Shown in pieces: positions 1 to 8,775 of a stretch of 13,486 nt of DNA. Every line of letters starts with the position of its first letter. Within the stretch, counting starts at the first letter, position 1. Where the stretch lies: NCBI GenBank assembly GCA_012519875.1, contig JAAYPL010000090.1, positions 1-13,486 on the forward strand, given 5' to 3'. The translations under genes were made by a program, and so were the position numbers. A model generated the notes under the pieces. It ran no database searches. It was not told the origin of the DNA and saw only the letters and a list, made by a program, of their open reading frames with translations. Source of the DNA: Clostridiaceae bacterium (GTDB lineage: Bacteria; Bacillota; Clostridia; Saccharofermentanales; UBA5734).

Positions 1-833
1 CGACCGGCCAAACCTGGTTCCGGGTTCCGGCCGCCATTAACTTTGTGCTCGAGGGCCAATTGCAGCCCGGCGTTACCGGCAAAGACCTCATTTTACACCT
101 GATCGGCCTGATCGGTGTCGATGGAGCCTTGTATCAATCGATGGAATTTACCGGGCCCGGTGTGGCCACACTGAGCATAGCCGAACGCCTGACCATCTGC
201 AATATGGCCATTGAGGCCGGCGGAAAAAACGGTATTTTCCCGGTTGATGAGAAGACCTTGGCTTACATGGAAATGTATGCGCCGGATCGTTTTGCCAAAA
301 AACAATATACAGTTTTCACCGCCGATGATGACGCGGATTATGTGCGGACAATCGAGGTCAATCTGGCCAAGGTTCCATTGACCGTCGCGTTCCCGCATTT
401 GCCGGAAAACACGAGAGTTGTCGGTTCGTTCGAAAAAATTCCGATTGACCAGGTTGTGATCGGATCCTGTACCAATGGACGCCTCGAAGATATGCGTGTG
501 GCTGCCAAGTACCTCAAAGGCCGAAAGGTTGCCAAGGGTTTGCGTCTGATCATCCTGCCGGGGTCCCAGCGCGTCTGGCGCGAGAGTCTGAAAGAAGGTT
601 TGTTTGAAATTTTTGCCGATGCCGGCGCGGTCGTCAGCGCGCCGACCTGTGGCCCCTGTCTGGGTGGTCATATGGGGGTTCTGGCGAAAGGCGAGCGTTG
701 TGTCTCAACCACCAACCGTAATTTTGTCGGCCGCATGGGGCATCCGCAATCGGAAGTCTATCTGGCCGGTGTACCGGTGGCCTGCGCGTCAGCCGTCAAG
801 GGCTATATTGCCGGTCCGGCCGATCTGGATTAA
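1..833 (+). CDS. leuC: 3-isopropylmalate dehydratase large subunit (partial, 5' end missing)
   Basis: Catalytic, iron-sulfur-bearing subunit of isopropylmalate isomerase, which interconverts 2- and 3-isopropylmalate in leucine synthesis. The frame is open from base 3 to the window edge. Its first codons ([14 protein letters not shown]) already match the aconitase-type family, so the GTG at 45 is internal and the true start lies upstream. Visible [4Fe-4S] ligands are the Cys of SCTNGR (codon 468-470) and the two Cys of TCGPC (codons 648-650 and 657-659). The C-terminal part, with [11 protein letters not shown], is complete to the TAA at 831-833. About 276 codons are present against roughly 420 in full-length proteins of the bacterial HacA/LeuC type, so about a third is missing. 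It leads into leuD with a 16-base gap. The subunit assignment is secure. A homoaconitase or methylmalate-type specificity cannot be excluded from sequence alone, but the leuDB neighbours argue for LeuC. Confidence 0.96.
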   Translation, partial: TGQTWFRVPAAINFVLEGQLQPGVTGKDLILHLIGLIGVDGALYQSMEFTGPGVATLSIAERLTICNMAIEAGGKNGIFPVDEKTLAYMEMYAPDRFAKKQYTVFTADDDADYVRTIEVNLAKVPLTVAFPHLPENTRVVGSFEKIPIDQVVIGSCTNGRLEDMRVAAKYLKGRKVAKGLRLIILPGSQRVWRESLKEGLFEIFADAGAVVSAPTCGPCLGGHMGVLAKGERCVSTTNRNFVGRMGHPQSEVYLAGVPVACASAVKGYIAGPADLD

Positions 834-849
834 AGGGGGAAGTCGTTAT

Positions 850-1335
850 ATGAACGCAAAAGGAAAGGTTTTTAAATATGGGGCCAATGTGGATACCGAT
901 GTAATCATCCCGGCCCGCTACTTGAATACAGCCGATCCGTCGGAACTTGCCGGCCATTGCATGGAGGATATCGATAAGACCTTTGTCAGCCGGGTAAAAC
1001 CGGGGGACATTATCGTCGCCGGCCCCAATTTCGGCTGCGGATCTTCTCGGGAGCATGCTCCGATCGCTATTAAAGCCAGCGGCATCAGTTGCGTCATTGC
1101 TCCCAGTTTTGCCCGGATTTTTTACCGCAACGCCATTAATATGGGATTGGCTATCCTGGAAAGCGCCGAGGCCAGCGCCGCTGTCAATGACGGTGATGAG
1201 CTGGAGGTTGATTTCGATAGCGGGCTGATCCGCAATCTGACCAGTCAGCAAACCTATCAAGCCAATCCTTTCCCGGAATTTATCAAGAAAATCATTGCGG
1301 CCGACGGCCTTGTCGGCTATATCCGTCAGAAATAG
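850..1335 (+). CDS. leuD: 3-isopropylmalate dehydratase small subunit
   Basis: Swivelling small subunit that completes the LeuCD isomerase in the cytoplasm. The product is 161 residues, the short form of the family, which pairs with HacA/LeuC-type large subunits. It has the N-terminal [15 protein letters not shown] (residues 11-25) and the substrate-loop motif [11 protein letters not shown] (61-71), followed by [17 protein letters not shown], all hallmark LeuD segments. The ATG at 850 is chosen because AAGGGGGA (833-840) sits nine bases upstream and the protein begins at the family's usual position. The same frame is open further upstream, but that part lies inside leuC and has no homology. 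Transcription must come from the leuC side, as the gap is too short for a promoter. No unusual residues seen. Confidence 0.96.
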   Translation: MNAKGKVFKYGANVDTDVIIPARYLNTADPSELAGHCMEDIDKTFVSRVKPGDIIVAGPNFGCGSSREHAPIAIKASGISCVIAPSFARIFYRNAINMGLAILESAEASAAVNDGDELEVDFDSGLIRNLTSQQTYQANPFPEFIKKIIAADGLVGYIRQK

Positions 1336-1362
1336 AATCTTTTTAAAAGGAGATTAACATCC

Positions 1363-2469
1363 ATGGCCAGATTCAGAATAGCAGTCATTCCCGGAGACGG
1401 CATCGGTCCGGAGGTCATCAACAGCACACGGCACGTCCTGGATGCGGTGGGCCAAAAATTCAATCATGATTTTAAATATGAGGAGTTGCTTGCCGGCGGT
1501 ATCGCCATTGACACAACCGGAGAGCCGCTTCCCGCATCCACTCTGGAAACCTGTAAAAACTCGGATGCGCTTTTGCTGGGTGCTGTCGGCGGGCCGCAAT
1601 GGGATACTTTGCCCGGTCATATGCGTCCTGAAAAAGCGCTCCTCGGGCTCAGATCCGGTCTGGGGCTTTATGCCAACCTGCGTCCCGCGATTCTCTATCC
1701 GCCGTTGGCATCAGCCTGTCCCTTGCATCCGGCCACGGCGTCTCGCGGCATCGACATGGTGTTTGTTCGCGAATTGACCGGTGGAATATACTTTGGTGAC
1801 CGCGGCCGCCGGGAAGGTAAAAACGGACCCGAAGCTTACGACACTGAAACTTACAGCGTGATGGAAATTGAACGTATTGCGCGTATGGGCTTTGAGCTGG
1901 CTCGCAGCCGCCGTAAAAAACTGACCAGTGTGGACAAGGCCAATATCCTCGAAAGTTCACGCCTTTGGCGCGAAATCATCATCAAGTTACACGCAGAATA
2001 TCCGGATGTTGCGTTGGATCACCTTTATGTTGACAATGCCTCGATGCAGTTAATTTTGAGACCGGACAGTTTTGATGTTGTTGTGACCAGCAATATGTTT
2101 GGCGATATCCTTTCTGATGAAGCCGCCATGATCACCGGTTCGATCGGTATGCTGCCGTCGGCATCCCTCGGGCAACCCGGCTGTCCCGGAATGTACGAAC
2201 CGATCCATGGCTCGGCACCGGACATTGCCGGGCAGGATAAGGCCAATCCCCTGGCAACAATTCTGTCCGGCGCCATGATGCTGCGTTTGGCCTTTGGATT
2301 GCCAACCGAAGCCGATGCCGTCGAGCAGGCGGTTAATCAGGTCCTATCTGCCGGTTATCGCACGGTCGATATCATGGACAAAAGCGGTTCGGCCGACGGT
2401 CTGAAGCTGGTTGGCACTCGTGAAATGAGCAATCTGGTTGCCGCCGCCATCTCGAAAGGAGCTCAATAA
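1363..2469 (+). CDS. leuB: 3-isopropylmalate dehydrogenase
   Basis: NAD-dependent oxidative decarboxylation of 3-isopropylmalate to 2-oxoisocaproate, the third committed step of leucine synthesis. The 368-residue length is normal. Motifs in order are the N-terminal [10 protein letters not shown], the [13 protein letters not shown] segment with its substrate-binding arginines, [15 protein letters not shown], the [12 protein letters not shown] loop with the catalytic Lys, [18 protein letters not shown] with metal-binding aspartates, and the NAD-site [14 protein letters not shown] strong AAAAGGAGA (1345-1353) lies nine bases before the ATG. Its stop codon TAA shares one base with the ilvD start (TAATG), so translation is probably coupled. 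The [11 protein letters not shown] loop is the one typical of isopropylmalate dehydrogenases rather than of isocitrate or tartrate dehydrogenases in the same superfamily. Confidence 0.97.
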   Translation: MARFRIAVIPGDGIGPEVINSTRHVLDAVGQKFNHDFKYEELLAGGIAIDTTGEPLPASTLETCKNSDALLLGAVGGPQWDTLPGHMRPEKALLGLRSGLGLYANLRPAILYPPLASACPLHPATASRGIDMVFVRELTGGIYFGDRGRREGKNGPEAYDTETYSVMEIERIARMGFELARSRRKKLTSVDKANILESSRLWREIIIKLHAEYPDVALDHLYVDNASMQLILRPDSFDVVVTSNMFGDILSDEAAMITGSIGMLPSASLGQPGCPGMYEPIHGSAPDIAGQDKANPLATILSGAMMLRLAFGLPTEADAVEQAVNQVLSAGYRTVDIMDKSGSADGLKLVGTREMSNLVAAAISKGAQ

Positions 2470-4145
2470 TGAGAAGCGATGCAATGAAATCAAAACCCGT
2501 GCGTGCCTCGCACCGGTCGCTGCTGTATGCTCTCGGTGTTTCCGAAGAGGAGATGCAGCGCCCCTTTATCGGGGTGGTTAATGCCTTCAACGAAATTGTA
2601 CCGGGCCATATTCATTTGCGCACGCTGACCGATGCTGTCAAGGCCGGTATTCGTAACGGGGGTGGTGTGCCTTTTGAATTTCCGGCTATTGCTGTTTGCG
2701 ATGGCCTGGCTATGAATCATGCCGGGATGAAATACTCTCTGGTCAGCCGCGACATCATCGCCGACAGTTGCGAAATTATGCTGATGGCGCATGCCTTTGA
2801 TGCCGTGGTTTTTATTCCCAGCTGTGACAAGGTGGTGCCGGGAATGCTCATGGCGGCCGCCCGAATGGATCTGCCCAGTGTTTTTGTCAGTGGCGGTCCC
2901 ATGCTTCCCGGACGCTATAAAGGTGAGAATATCGGCCTGAGCAATCTTTTTGAGGCTGTCGGCGCTCATGCCGCCGGAAAGATCAGCGATGAAGACCTGA
3001 CCTGTATGGAAATGTCCGCCTGTCCGACCTGTGGCAGTTGTTCTGGCATGTACACGGCCAATACCATGAACTGCCTGACCGAAGCGCTTGGGCTGGCTCT
3101 TCCGGGAAACGGCACCATCCCCGCTGTTTATGCCGATCGGCGCCGATTGGCTTACAAAGCCGGTTTGAAAGCGGTTGAACTGTTTAAAAATGGACCGACA
3201 GCCCGACAGATTCTATCGCCGTCTGCAATTCGCAATGCTTTGCGTGTTGATATGGCTCTCGGCGGATCGACCAATACCATTTTGCATCTTCTGGCCATCG
3301 CCCGGGAAGCCGGTTATGAGCTGAGCATGGAGGAAATCAGCCGAATCAGCGACAGTACGCCTCAGCTCTGCAAACTGAATCCGGCCGGTCAGGACTTTAT
3401 TACCGACCTCAATGACGTCGGCGGGATCCAGGCCGTGATGGCGGAGCTCAACAAAAAAGATCTGATCGAAGCGGATGCACTGACGATCGATGGAACGGTT
3501 TCGAGTCGGATTGCCTCCTTGAAAGGCGCTGACGGCCAGGTCATCCGTCCGGCCGATGCTCCTTATGCCCTTGACGGAGGACTGGCGGTCCTGACCGGCA
3601 GCCTGGCACCGGACGGCAGCGTTGTCAAAAAAGGCGCCGTTTTGCCTGAAATGCTGCAACATGAAGGCCCGGCCCGCGTTTTTGACAGCGAGGAAGAGGT
3701 ATCGGAGGCTATTTTCAATCAGATGATCCGCCCCGGAGATGTGGTGGTCATTCGCTTCGAAGGGCCGCAAGGCGGACCGGGCATGCGTGAGATGCTGTCG
3801 CCGACCAGTGCCTTGGCCGGCATGGGATTGGACAATTCCGTTGCGTTGATTACCGATGGACGCTTTTCCGGTGCGACACGAGGAGCCTCGATTGGCCACG
3901 TTTGTCCGGAAGCCGCTGTTGGCGGCCCCTTGGCCTATGTCCGCGAAGGGGATCGGATTCGCATTGACATTCCGGCTCGCCGCATTGACCTTCTGGTCTC
4001 TGCCGAAGAACTTGCCGCCCGTCAGCCGGCTCCGCGACCGGATCGCGGATTGAAGGGTGTGCTGGCCCGTTATCAACAGCAGGTCGATGCCAGCAGTTTC
4101 GGCGCCCGTATGCTATTACCTCGGAAAGGGGAAGACAAATCATGA
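2469..4145 (+). CDS. ilvD: Dihydroxy-acid dehydratase
   Basis: Iron-sulfur dehydratase converting dihydroxyisovalerate and dihydroxymethylvalerate to the 2-oxo acid precursors of valine, leucine and isoleucine. The 558-residue length is usual. Cys119 lies in the SCDKVVPGM motif, and a Cys-rich [18 protein letters not shown] stretch begins at residue 185. The early segment reads [11 protein letters not shown], with VPGH where [2Fe-2S] plant and mycobacterial-type enzymes have PCN. This groups it with the oxygen-labile type known from E. coli, which fits an anaerobic or low-oxygen host (inference). The closely related sugar-acid dehydratases (Edd, xylonate dehydratase) are less likely given the leu/ilv context. 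AAAGGAG (2455-2461) lies within the end of leuB, seven bases before the ATG. The stop overlaps the ilvB start by four bases (ATGA). Confidence 0.96.
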   Translation: MRSDAMKSKPVRASHRSLLYALGVSEEEMQRPFIGVVNAFNEIVPGHIHLRTLTDAVKAGIRNGGGVPFEFPAIAVCDGLAMNHAGMKYSLVSRDIIADSCEIMLMAHAFDAVVFIPSCDKVVPGMLMAAARMDLPSVFVSGGPMLPGRYKGENIGLSNLFEAVGAHAAGKISDEDLTCMEMSACPTCGSCSGMYTANTMNCLTEALGLALPGNGTIPAVYADRRRLAYKAGLKAVELFKNGPTARQILSPSAIRNALRVDMALGGSTNTILHLLAIAREAGYELSMEEISRISDSTPQLCKLNPAGQDFITDLNDVGGIQAVMAELNKKDLIEADALTIDGTVSSRIASLKGADGQVIRPADAPYALDGGLAVLTGSLAPDGSVVKKGAVLPEMLQHEGPARVFDSEEEVSEAIFNQMIRPGDVVVIRFEGPQGGPGMREMLSPTSALAGMGLDNSVALITDGRFSGATRGASIGHVCPEAAVGGPLAYVREGDRIRIDIPARRIDLLVSAEELAARQPAPRPDRGLKGVLARYQQQVDASSFGARMLLPRKGEDKS

Positions 4146-5848
4146 ACGGAGCAGAACTGGTCGTTGACTTTTTGATTCGCAAGGGTGTCAAGAAGGCCTT
4201 TGGTTATCCCGGCGGACCGGTCATCATCCTCTATGAGGCTATTTACAAATATGGATTTCCCCATGTGTTGACCCGGCACGAACAAGGAGCGGTCCATGCC
4301 GCCGAGGGTTATGCCAAGGTGTCCGGGCAGCCCGGTGTCTGTTTGGCCACATCCGGGCCCGGAGCCACAAACCTGGTGACCGGCTTGGCCGACGCTTACC
4401 TGGATTCGGTTCCTGTGCTGGCGATTACCGGGGCTGTGGCCCGGGAATCAATCGGAACCGATGCCTTTCAGGAAGCCGACATTACCGGTGTGACGCAACC
4501 GATTACAAAATATAACTATTTGGTTATGGATCCGGAGGAGCTGTTGCCGATTCTTGAGGAAGCCTGGGCTTTGACGACCGAAGGTCGACCGGGGCCGGTT
4601 CTGGTCAATATTCCCAAGGACATTCTGTCTATGACGATCGAACCGTCGCAAACCAAAAGTTCAAGTTATATTCGGCATCGGCCGCCTAAGATCGAAACAC
4701 AGGCCTTGTCCGGCGAGGTCTATGCGGCGCTGGCTCGGAGCCAACGCCCCCTGTTATTGGCCGGCGGCGGTTGTGTCATCTCTGAAGGAGGCACCGATGA
4801 TCTGCTTCAATTTGTGGATAGTCTTGGTATTCCTGTTGCCACAACTCTGATGGGTAAGGGCGCAATTCCCGAAGATCATCCTTTGTTTTTAGGGATTTTG
4901 GGTATGCATGGAACGCCGCAGGCCAATACGGCGCTGGGCAACTGCGACCTGCTGCTGGCTGTCGGCAGCCGATTCAGTGACCGGATCATCGGCGATTTTG
5001 GGAGCTACAATCCCGACGGCAAGAGACAGATCATCCATGTCGATATTGATCCGGCCGAAATAGGCAAAAACATCAAGGCCGATTTGGGAATTGAGGATGA
5101 TGCCGCCAGCTTTTTTGGAGCCATGCTGGCGGTTCGGCCCGAAATAGATTATTCTGCGGGTTGGTCGGCGTGGAAACAAGAACTGGAGCGCAAGAAACAA
5201 GAATATCAGGTGGTCAAAAACGCCATGTATAAGCCCAGCCGGCCACTCACACCTCAATTCGTCATCCATCAGGTTGCCACTGCACTGAAAGGTCAAAATC
5301 CGGTTGTTGTCACCGATGTCGGCCAACACCAGCAATTTGTCGCCCAACATTATCCCGTTGAATCACCGCGATCTTTTATCACTTCAGGAGGGCTGGGGAC
5401 AATGGGCTTTGGTCTGCCGGCGGCGATCGGCGCATCCGCGGCCTCCCCCGAGCGAACAACGCTTTTGTTTGCCGGAGACGGCGGTTTTCAAATGACGATC
5501 CAGGAACTTGGGGTTTTGGCCAAGCTTCAGTTGCCGCTAAAGGTTTTCATTATGGACAATTGTTGCTTAGGTATGGTTCGGCAATGGCAAGAATTATTCT
5601 TTGACCGTCATTACAGCCAGACCATTTTGGACAACAATCCCGACTTTGTGATGATCGCTGAAGCTTACGGCTTGCCGGCCGGAACAGCTTCTGACGGTGA
5701 ATCGCTCAAAGAGCAGATCGACCGCGCTCTGGCGGCCGAGGGCCCTTACATTGTTCATTGTCCGGTTGATCCGGAGGAAAATGTTTTTCCCATGATTCCG
5801 GCCGGCAAGATGCCTCAGGATCTTATTATGCCCGGTATGGGTGACTGA
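4142..5848 (+). CDS. ilvB: Acetohydroxyacid (acetolactate) synthase large, catalytic subunit
   Basis: ThDP-dependent condensation of pyruvate with pyruvate or 2-oxobutyrate, first common step to valine, leucine and isoleucine. The 568-residue length is typical. The N-terminal ThDP-binding domain carries the catalytic Glu47 in [15 protein letters not shown] central FAD-type domain follows, then the C-terminal ThDP domain with GDGGFQM (GDG at 445-447) and the MVRQWQELF segment. The second metal-site Asn is kept (Asn473) in MDNCCLGM, but the preceding position is Asp and the next two are Cys. Many homologues read NN followed by other residues here, so this is a mild oddity. The FAD domain and MVRQWQ segment favour anabolic AHAS over catabolic AlsS, and biosynthetic neighbours agree. 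It overlaps ilvD by ATGA, with AAAGGGGA at 4125-4132. The expected partner ilvN is not next door but on the opposite strand at 8776-9285. Confidence 0.95.
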   Translation: MNGAELVVDFLIRKGVKKAFGYPGGPVIILYEAIYKYGFPHVLTRHEQGAVHAAEGYAKVSGQPGVCLATSGPGATNLVTGLADAYLDSVPVLAITGAVARESIGTDAFQEADITGVTQPITKYNYLVMDPEELLPILEEAWALTTEGRPGPVLVNIPKDILSMTIEPSQTKSSSYIRHRPPKIETQALSGEVYAALARSQRPLLLAGGGCVISEGGTDDLLQFVDSLGIPVATTLMGKGAIPEDHPLFLGILGMHGTPQANTALGNCDLLLAVGSRFSDRIIGDFGSYNPDGKRQIIHVDIDPAEIGKNIKADLGIEDDAASFFGAMLAVRPEIDYSAGWSAWKQELERKKQEYQVVKNAMYKPSRPLTPQFVIHQVATALKGQNPVVVTDVGQHQQFVAQHYPVESPRSFITSGGLGTMGFGLPAAIGASAASPERTTLLFAGDGGFQMTIQELGVLAKLQLPLKVFIMDNCCLGMVRQWQELFFDRHYSQTILDNNPDFVMIAEAYGLPAGTASDGESLKEQIDRALAAEGPYIVHCPVDPEENVFPMIPAGKMPQDLIMPGMGD

Positions 5849-5891
5849 TGAAAAGATCAAATCAATCGTCCCTTGGTTCAAATCGCTTCTG

Positions 5892-5920
5892 TCGCTGCAA
5901 CGGCCGAGGCGATTTTTATT
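5892..5920 (+). terminator. Weak candidate terminator after ilvB
   Basis: TCGC (5892-5895) can pair with GCGA (5909-5912), extended by a T-G wobble, and is followed at once by TTTTTATT (5913-5920). The stem is short and interrupted, so it may be inefficient, but its position between the ilvB stop and the transporter promoter suits an operon end. Confidence 0.35.
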
Positions 5921-5930
5921 GTACGTCAAA

Positions 5931-5959
5931 TTGACACAAGGAGAGCTGCTACCTATAAT
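5931..5959 (+). promoter_or_regulatory. Consensus sigma70 promoter for the ABC transporter genes
   Basis: TTGACA (5931-5936) and TATAAT (5954-5959) match the consensus at all twelve positions and are separated by the ideal 17 bases. The ATPase start codon lies 51 bases past the -10 box. A promoter this strong normally needs a repressor, and the dyad directly downstream is the obvious candidate site. Confidence 0.88.
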
Positions 5960-5964
5960 TCTAA

Positions 5965-5981
5965 TTGCAAGTGTTTTGCAA
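5965..5981 (+). promoter_or_regulatory. Operator-like dyad TTGCAA-N5-TTGCAA over the transporter start site
   Basis: Two TTGCAA hexamers (5965-5970 and 5976-5981), each itself palindromic, are separated by GTGTT. The site begins five bases after the -10 box, so it covers the expected transcription start, where a bound repressor would block initiation. A metal-responsive repressor such as a Zur/Fur-family or MntR/DtxR-family protein is the natural guess from the transporter it controls. I cannot assign which family from the sequence. Confidence 0.6.
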
Positions 5982-6010
5982 CAAACCAAAAATGAGCAAG
6001 GGTGCGTCTT

Positions 6011-6763
6011 ATGCCAACTGAAAATCAAAAAACCGACAACCAATCCGCGCAGACCATTCATCCTTGGCACAATTTGCAATTAGAGAATGTAACCGTCAGG
6101 CGCGGTGGAAAGTGCATTATTGCAGACATTACGTTCAGTTTGGCTTGCGGTGAATTGGTTGTCGTAACCGGCCCGAACGGGGGAGGGAAAAGCACGCTGC
6201 TGCGGACCATTCTTGGAGAGTGGCCGTATGAAGGCGCTATAACCTTTTCCGATTGTCAGGGAAAGGTTTCAACACGGCCGACGATCGGCTACATGCCTCA
6301 GCATTTGATATTTGATCGTCAGGCGCCTTTAACCGTCGCCGATCTTATGCTGGCCAACTGCAGCCGGTGGCCTGTTTTTTTGAGCCATCGTAAAAAAGAC
6401 CGGCAGGAAATCAGCAAAATATTGGAACAGGTTGATGCCTCAAGGCTGATTGATCGTCGCTTGGGTGAGCTATCCGGTGGCGAGCTTCAACGTGTAACTT
6501 TGGCGTTTGCCCTGAATCCGATCCCGGATATCTTGCTGCTGGATGAACCTGTTTCGGCGTTGGATGCCAAAGGGCAGGCCTTGTTTTATCAGCTGGTGCT
6601 GGATCTCCGGGCGCGCTACGACCTCCTTACCTTGGTTGTTTCGCACAATTTGGATATTGTGACGCAATATGCCACCTCATTAATTGTTCTCAACCGCACC
6701 ATCCGGTTCTCCGGTCCGACCCGGGATGTTTTGGAAGCACGTGAAAGCGGTGCCATGATATGA
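6011..6763 (+). CDS. Metal-type ABC transporter ATP-binding protein (ZnuC/MntB-like)
   Basis: Cytoplasmic ATPase that would power metal import through the adjacent permease. In the 250-residue product: Walker A GPNGGGKST (54-62), Q-loop PQ (96-97), signature LSGGE (154-158), Walker B ILLLDEP (174-180) with catalytic Glu179, D-loop ALD (183-185) and switch His212 in SHN. All are intact. The ATG at 6011 is chosen because AAGGG (5998-6002) is eight bases upstream; the in-frame GTG at 6002 overlaps that ribosome site. The first 20 residues are polar and variable before the conserved fold. The family is best read from its ABC-3-type permease partner, whose gene it overlaps by ATGA. Zinc or manganese is the likely substrate, but the ATPase sequence does not distinguish them. 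Confidence 0.88.
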   Translation: MPTENQKTDNQSAQTIHPWHNLQLENVTVRRGGKCIIADITFSLACGELVVVTGPNGGGKSTLLRTILGEWPYEGAITFSDCQGKVSTRPTIGYMPQHLIFDRQAPLTVADLMLANCSRWPVFLSHRKKDRQEISKILEQVDASRLIDRRLGELSGGELQRVTLAFALNPIPDILLLDEPVSALDAKGQALFYQLVLDLRARYDLLTLVVSHNLDIVTQYATSLIVLNRTIRFSGPTRDVLEARESGAMI

Positions 6764-7614
6764 ATATTTGGTACACATTGCTTGAATGGATGCCCTTTTC
6801 TTTTTTGCAATATGATTTTATAAAAAATGCTTTGTTGGCGATCTTGCTGATTACTCCGCTTTTGGGCTTGGCCGGGACAATGGTTGTCAACAACCGCATG
6901 TCTTATTTTTCAGATGCTCTCGGCCATTCGGCCTTGGCCGGAATTGCGTTGGGAACATTGTTCGGCCTGCAGGATTTTTTACTTTCGATGATTTTGTTCG
7001 GTATTCTGTTTGGATGGCTATTGTCCATCGTCAAAAACAGGGCTCGATCGTCGACGGATGCAATTATTGGTGTTTTTTCCGCTACCGCCGTTGCCTTGGG
7101 AATTGCTTTGCTTTCACGTCGGGGTGGGTTCACGCGTTATAGCAATTTTTTGATTGGTGATATTTTGGCTATTCGCCCCTCCGACATTCTCATTTTATTC
7201 ATCGTTCTGGTGCTTCTGCTGCTTTTCTGGATCTTCTTTTTCAATCGGCTGCTCATTCTGAGCGTCAATGCCTCACTGGCGCGCAGCAAGGGAATTTCCG
7301 TTCGAGCTCTGGAAATAGCCTTTATGACTCTGATCGCTGTTTTGGTTACCGTTTCCATCAAATGGATCGGCACCTTGTTGATCAATGCTTTGCTTATCCT
7401 TCCGGCGGCCGCTGCGCGAAATGTGGCCGGCAGCATTCGATCCTATCATGGACTGTCGGTCCTGTTTTCCCTTGTTTCCGGCGTTTCCGGTTTGATCTTG
7501 TCTTTTTATCTGGATACATCAGCCGGCGCAACCATTGTGTTGTGCAGTGCCGTGATCTTTGCCGTCAGTTGGCTGGTCGGCCGGGGAAAAACCGACAGTC
7601 GGGAGGAGCCATGA
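6760..7614 (+). CDS. ABC-3 family metal transporter permease (ZnuB/MntC-like)
   Basis: Integral membrane subunit of the transporter, 284 residues, slightly longer than typical for the family. Strongly hydrophobic segments lie at about 22-42, 52-90, 100-118, 143-165, 187-225 and 234-278, compatible with eight or nine membrane spans. The segment SYFSDALGHSALAGIALG (about 48-65) is characteristic of the ZnuB/TroC/MntC family. The start codon is inside the ATPase stop (ATGA) and has no good ribosome site, so translational coupling is likely. A periplasmic or lipoprotein metal-binding subunit is not encoded on either side: ilvB lies upstream and convergent ilvC downstream. That partner must be elsewhere if the system works. 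Zinc, manganese or iron import are all possible; I favour zinc or manganese. Confidence 0.88.
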   Translation: MNIWYTLLEWMPFSFLQYDFIKNALLAILLITPLLGLAGTMVVNNRMSYFSDALGHSALAGIALGTLFGLQDFLLSMILFGILFGWLLSIVKNRARSSTDAIIGVFSATAVALGIALLSRRGGFTRYSNFLIGDILAIRPSDILILFIVLVLLLLFWIFFFNRLLILSVNASLARSKGISVRALEIAFMTLIAVLVTVSIKWIGTLLINALLILPAAAARNVAGSIRSYHGLSVLFSLVSGVSGLILSFYLDTSAGATIVLCSAVIFAVSWLVGRGKTDSREEP

Positions 7615-7622
7615 GCAGATAA

Positions 7623-7666
7623 AAAAGCGCCGGATTTCGCCGTATGTAGGGTAATCAAGCGCTTTT
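7623..7666. terminator. Candidate bidirectional terminator between permease and ilvC
   Basis: AAAAGCGC (7623-7630) is perfectly complementary to GCGCTTTT (7659-7666), so each strand ends its stem with Ts. The 28-base loop is long for an intrinsic terminator, which lowers confidence. The location, just after the permease stop in a convergent gap, is what one expects. Confidence 0.4.
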
Positions 7667-7702
7667 GCTTCACATATTTCCGATACTTTGCCGCTATGAG
7701 AC

Positions 7703-7730
7703 AGCCGGATCCGGGGGTTTCGGCTCTTGT
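7703..7730 (+). terminator. Hairpin at the convergent gene end
   Basis: AGCCG (7703-7707) pairs with CGGCT (7721-7725). On the plus strand the stem extends through a G-T and an A-T pair, then after one mismatch CC pairs with GG around a GGG loop. It is followed by CTTGTT, a poor T tract. It lies directly beside the ilvC stop and could stop read-through from the transporter operon. It has no T tract on the ilvC side. Confidence 0.3.
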
Positions 7731-8734
7731 TAAAGAATCTCGATTTCCTTGTTCCAGCTCATCATTGCCCGCAGTTCGCGGCCAACCTGCTCTACTTGGT
7801 GCTCCGATTCAAGGCGGCGACGGGAGAGGAAATTCGGGCGGCCGGCTTGATTTTCTAAAATCCAGTTTTTGGCAAAAACGCCTTCCTGGATTTCCTGCAG
7901 GACCTTTTTCATCTCTTTTTTGGTCTCGTCGGTGATGATCCGGCGGCCAACGCTGTAATCACCGTATTCGGCGGTATCGCTGATCGAGTAGCGCATCAGG
8001 GACAAGCCCCCCTGAGCCACCATGTCGATGATCAATTTCATTTCATGGACACATTCATAATAGGCATTTTCAGGATCATATCCGGCTTCAACAAGCACTT
8101 CGAATCCGACTTTCATCAATTCGGTAACGCCACCGCAAAGAACGGCCTGCTCACCGAAAAGGTCGGTTTCGGTTTCTTCACGGAAGGTTGTGCTGAGCAG
8201 GCCGGCCCTGCTGCAACCGATACCATAGCCGTAATCAAAGGCGATGTCCCGGGCCTTACCGGTGTAATCCTGATGGACGGCAAACAGGCCGGGTACGCCG
8301 CGCCCGGCTTGATACTGGCTGCGAACCGTATGTCCGGGTCCTTTGGGTGCGATCATGAAAACATCGACGTCCGCCGGCGGGATGATTCGACCGAAATGGA
8401 TGTTAAAGCCATGGGCAAAAGCCAGTGCTTTGCCGGCCGTGAGATGGGGCTTGATGTCTTTTTCATATAAGTCCGGCTGCTTCTCATCACTGACCAGAAT
8501 CATGATAACGCTGGCCATTTCGGCTGCTTGGCTTGATGTGGCGACTTTCAGACCGACGGCTTCGGCTTTCGCCCATGACGGGCTGCCTTCATAAAGTCCG
8601 ACGACGACGTCAAAACCGCTTTCACGCAGATTTAAGGCATGAGCGTGGCCCTGGCTGCCAAAGCCGATGATGGCGATGGTCTTGCCGTCCAAGGCATGTG
8701 TGCGGCATTCATTCTCTTTGTAGATTTTCTTCAT
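7730..8734 (-). CDS. ilvC: Ketol-acid reductoisomerase, class I
   Basis: Isomerises and reduces acetolactate and acetohydroxybutyrate to the dihydroxy acids used by IlvD. The product is 334 residues, the short class I length. The N-terminal Rossmann domain has GFGSQG (24-29). The cofactor loop reads GLYEGSPSW (46-54), keeping the serines (51, 53) expected to hold the NADPH phosphate but with Tyr48 where many class I enzymes have Arg. Catalytic His108 is in FAHGF. The Mg ligands are Asp191 and Glu195, then Glu227 and Glu231, with the substrate serine at 252. All sit at standard class I numbering, so the enzyme should be active. AAAGGAGG directly precedes the ATG (CAT at 8732-8734). The gene follows ilvN by 41 bases, probably in one transcript. 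Confidence 0.97.
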   Translation of the reverse strand: MKKIYKENECRTHALDGKTIAIIGFGSQGHAHALNLRESGFDVVVGLYEGSPSWAKAEAVGLKVATSSQAAEMASVIMILVSDEKQPDLYEKDIKPHLTAGKALAFAHGFNIHFGRIIPPADVDVFMIAPKGPGHTVRSQYQAGRGVPGLFAVHQDYTGKARDIAFDYGYGIGCSRAGLLSTTFREETETDLFGEQAVLCGGVTELMKVGFEVLVEAGYDPENAYYECVHEMKLIIDMVAQGGLSLMRYSISDTAEYGDYSVGRRIITDETKKEMKKVLQEIQEGVFAKNWILENQAGRPNFLSRRRLESEHQVEQVGRELRAMMSWNKEIEIL

Positions 8735-8775
8735 GGAAATCCTCCTTTAACTTCAGTTGGCTCTTAGTCGAGAGA

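Noticed and set aside
3213..4076. 287-codon minus-strand open frame opposite ilvD
   Set aside because: It lies wholly antisense to a clearly conserved ilvD and its translation shows no family features. Long antisense frames are common opposite such genes.
5841..6083. 80-codon plus-strand frame between ilvB and the ATPase gene, in the slot where ilvN would be expected
   Set aside because: It starts inside ilvB, has no recognisable ACT-domain sequence, and spans the consensus promoter and operator, then overlaps the ATPase start. It is a chance frame, not an ilvN remnant.
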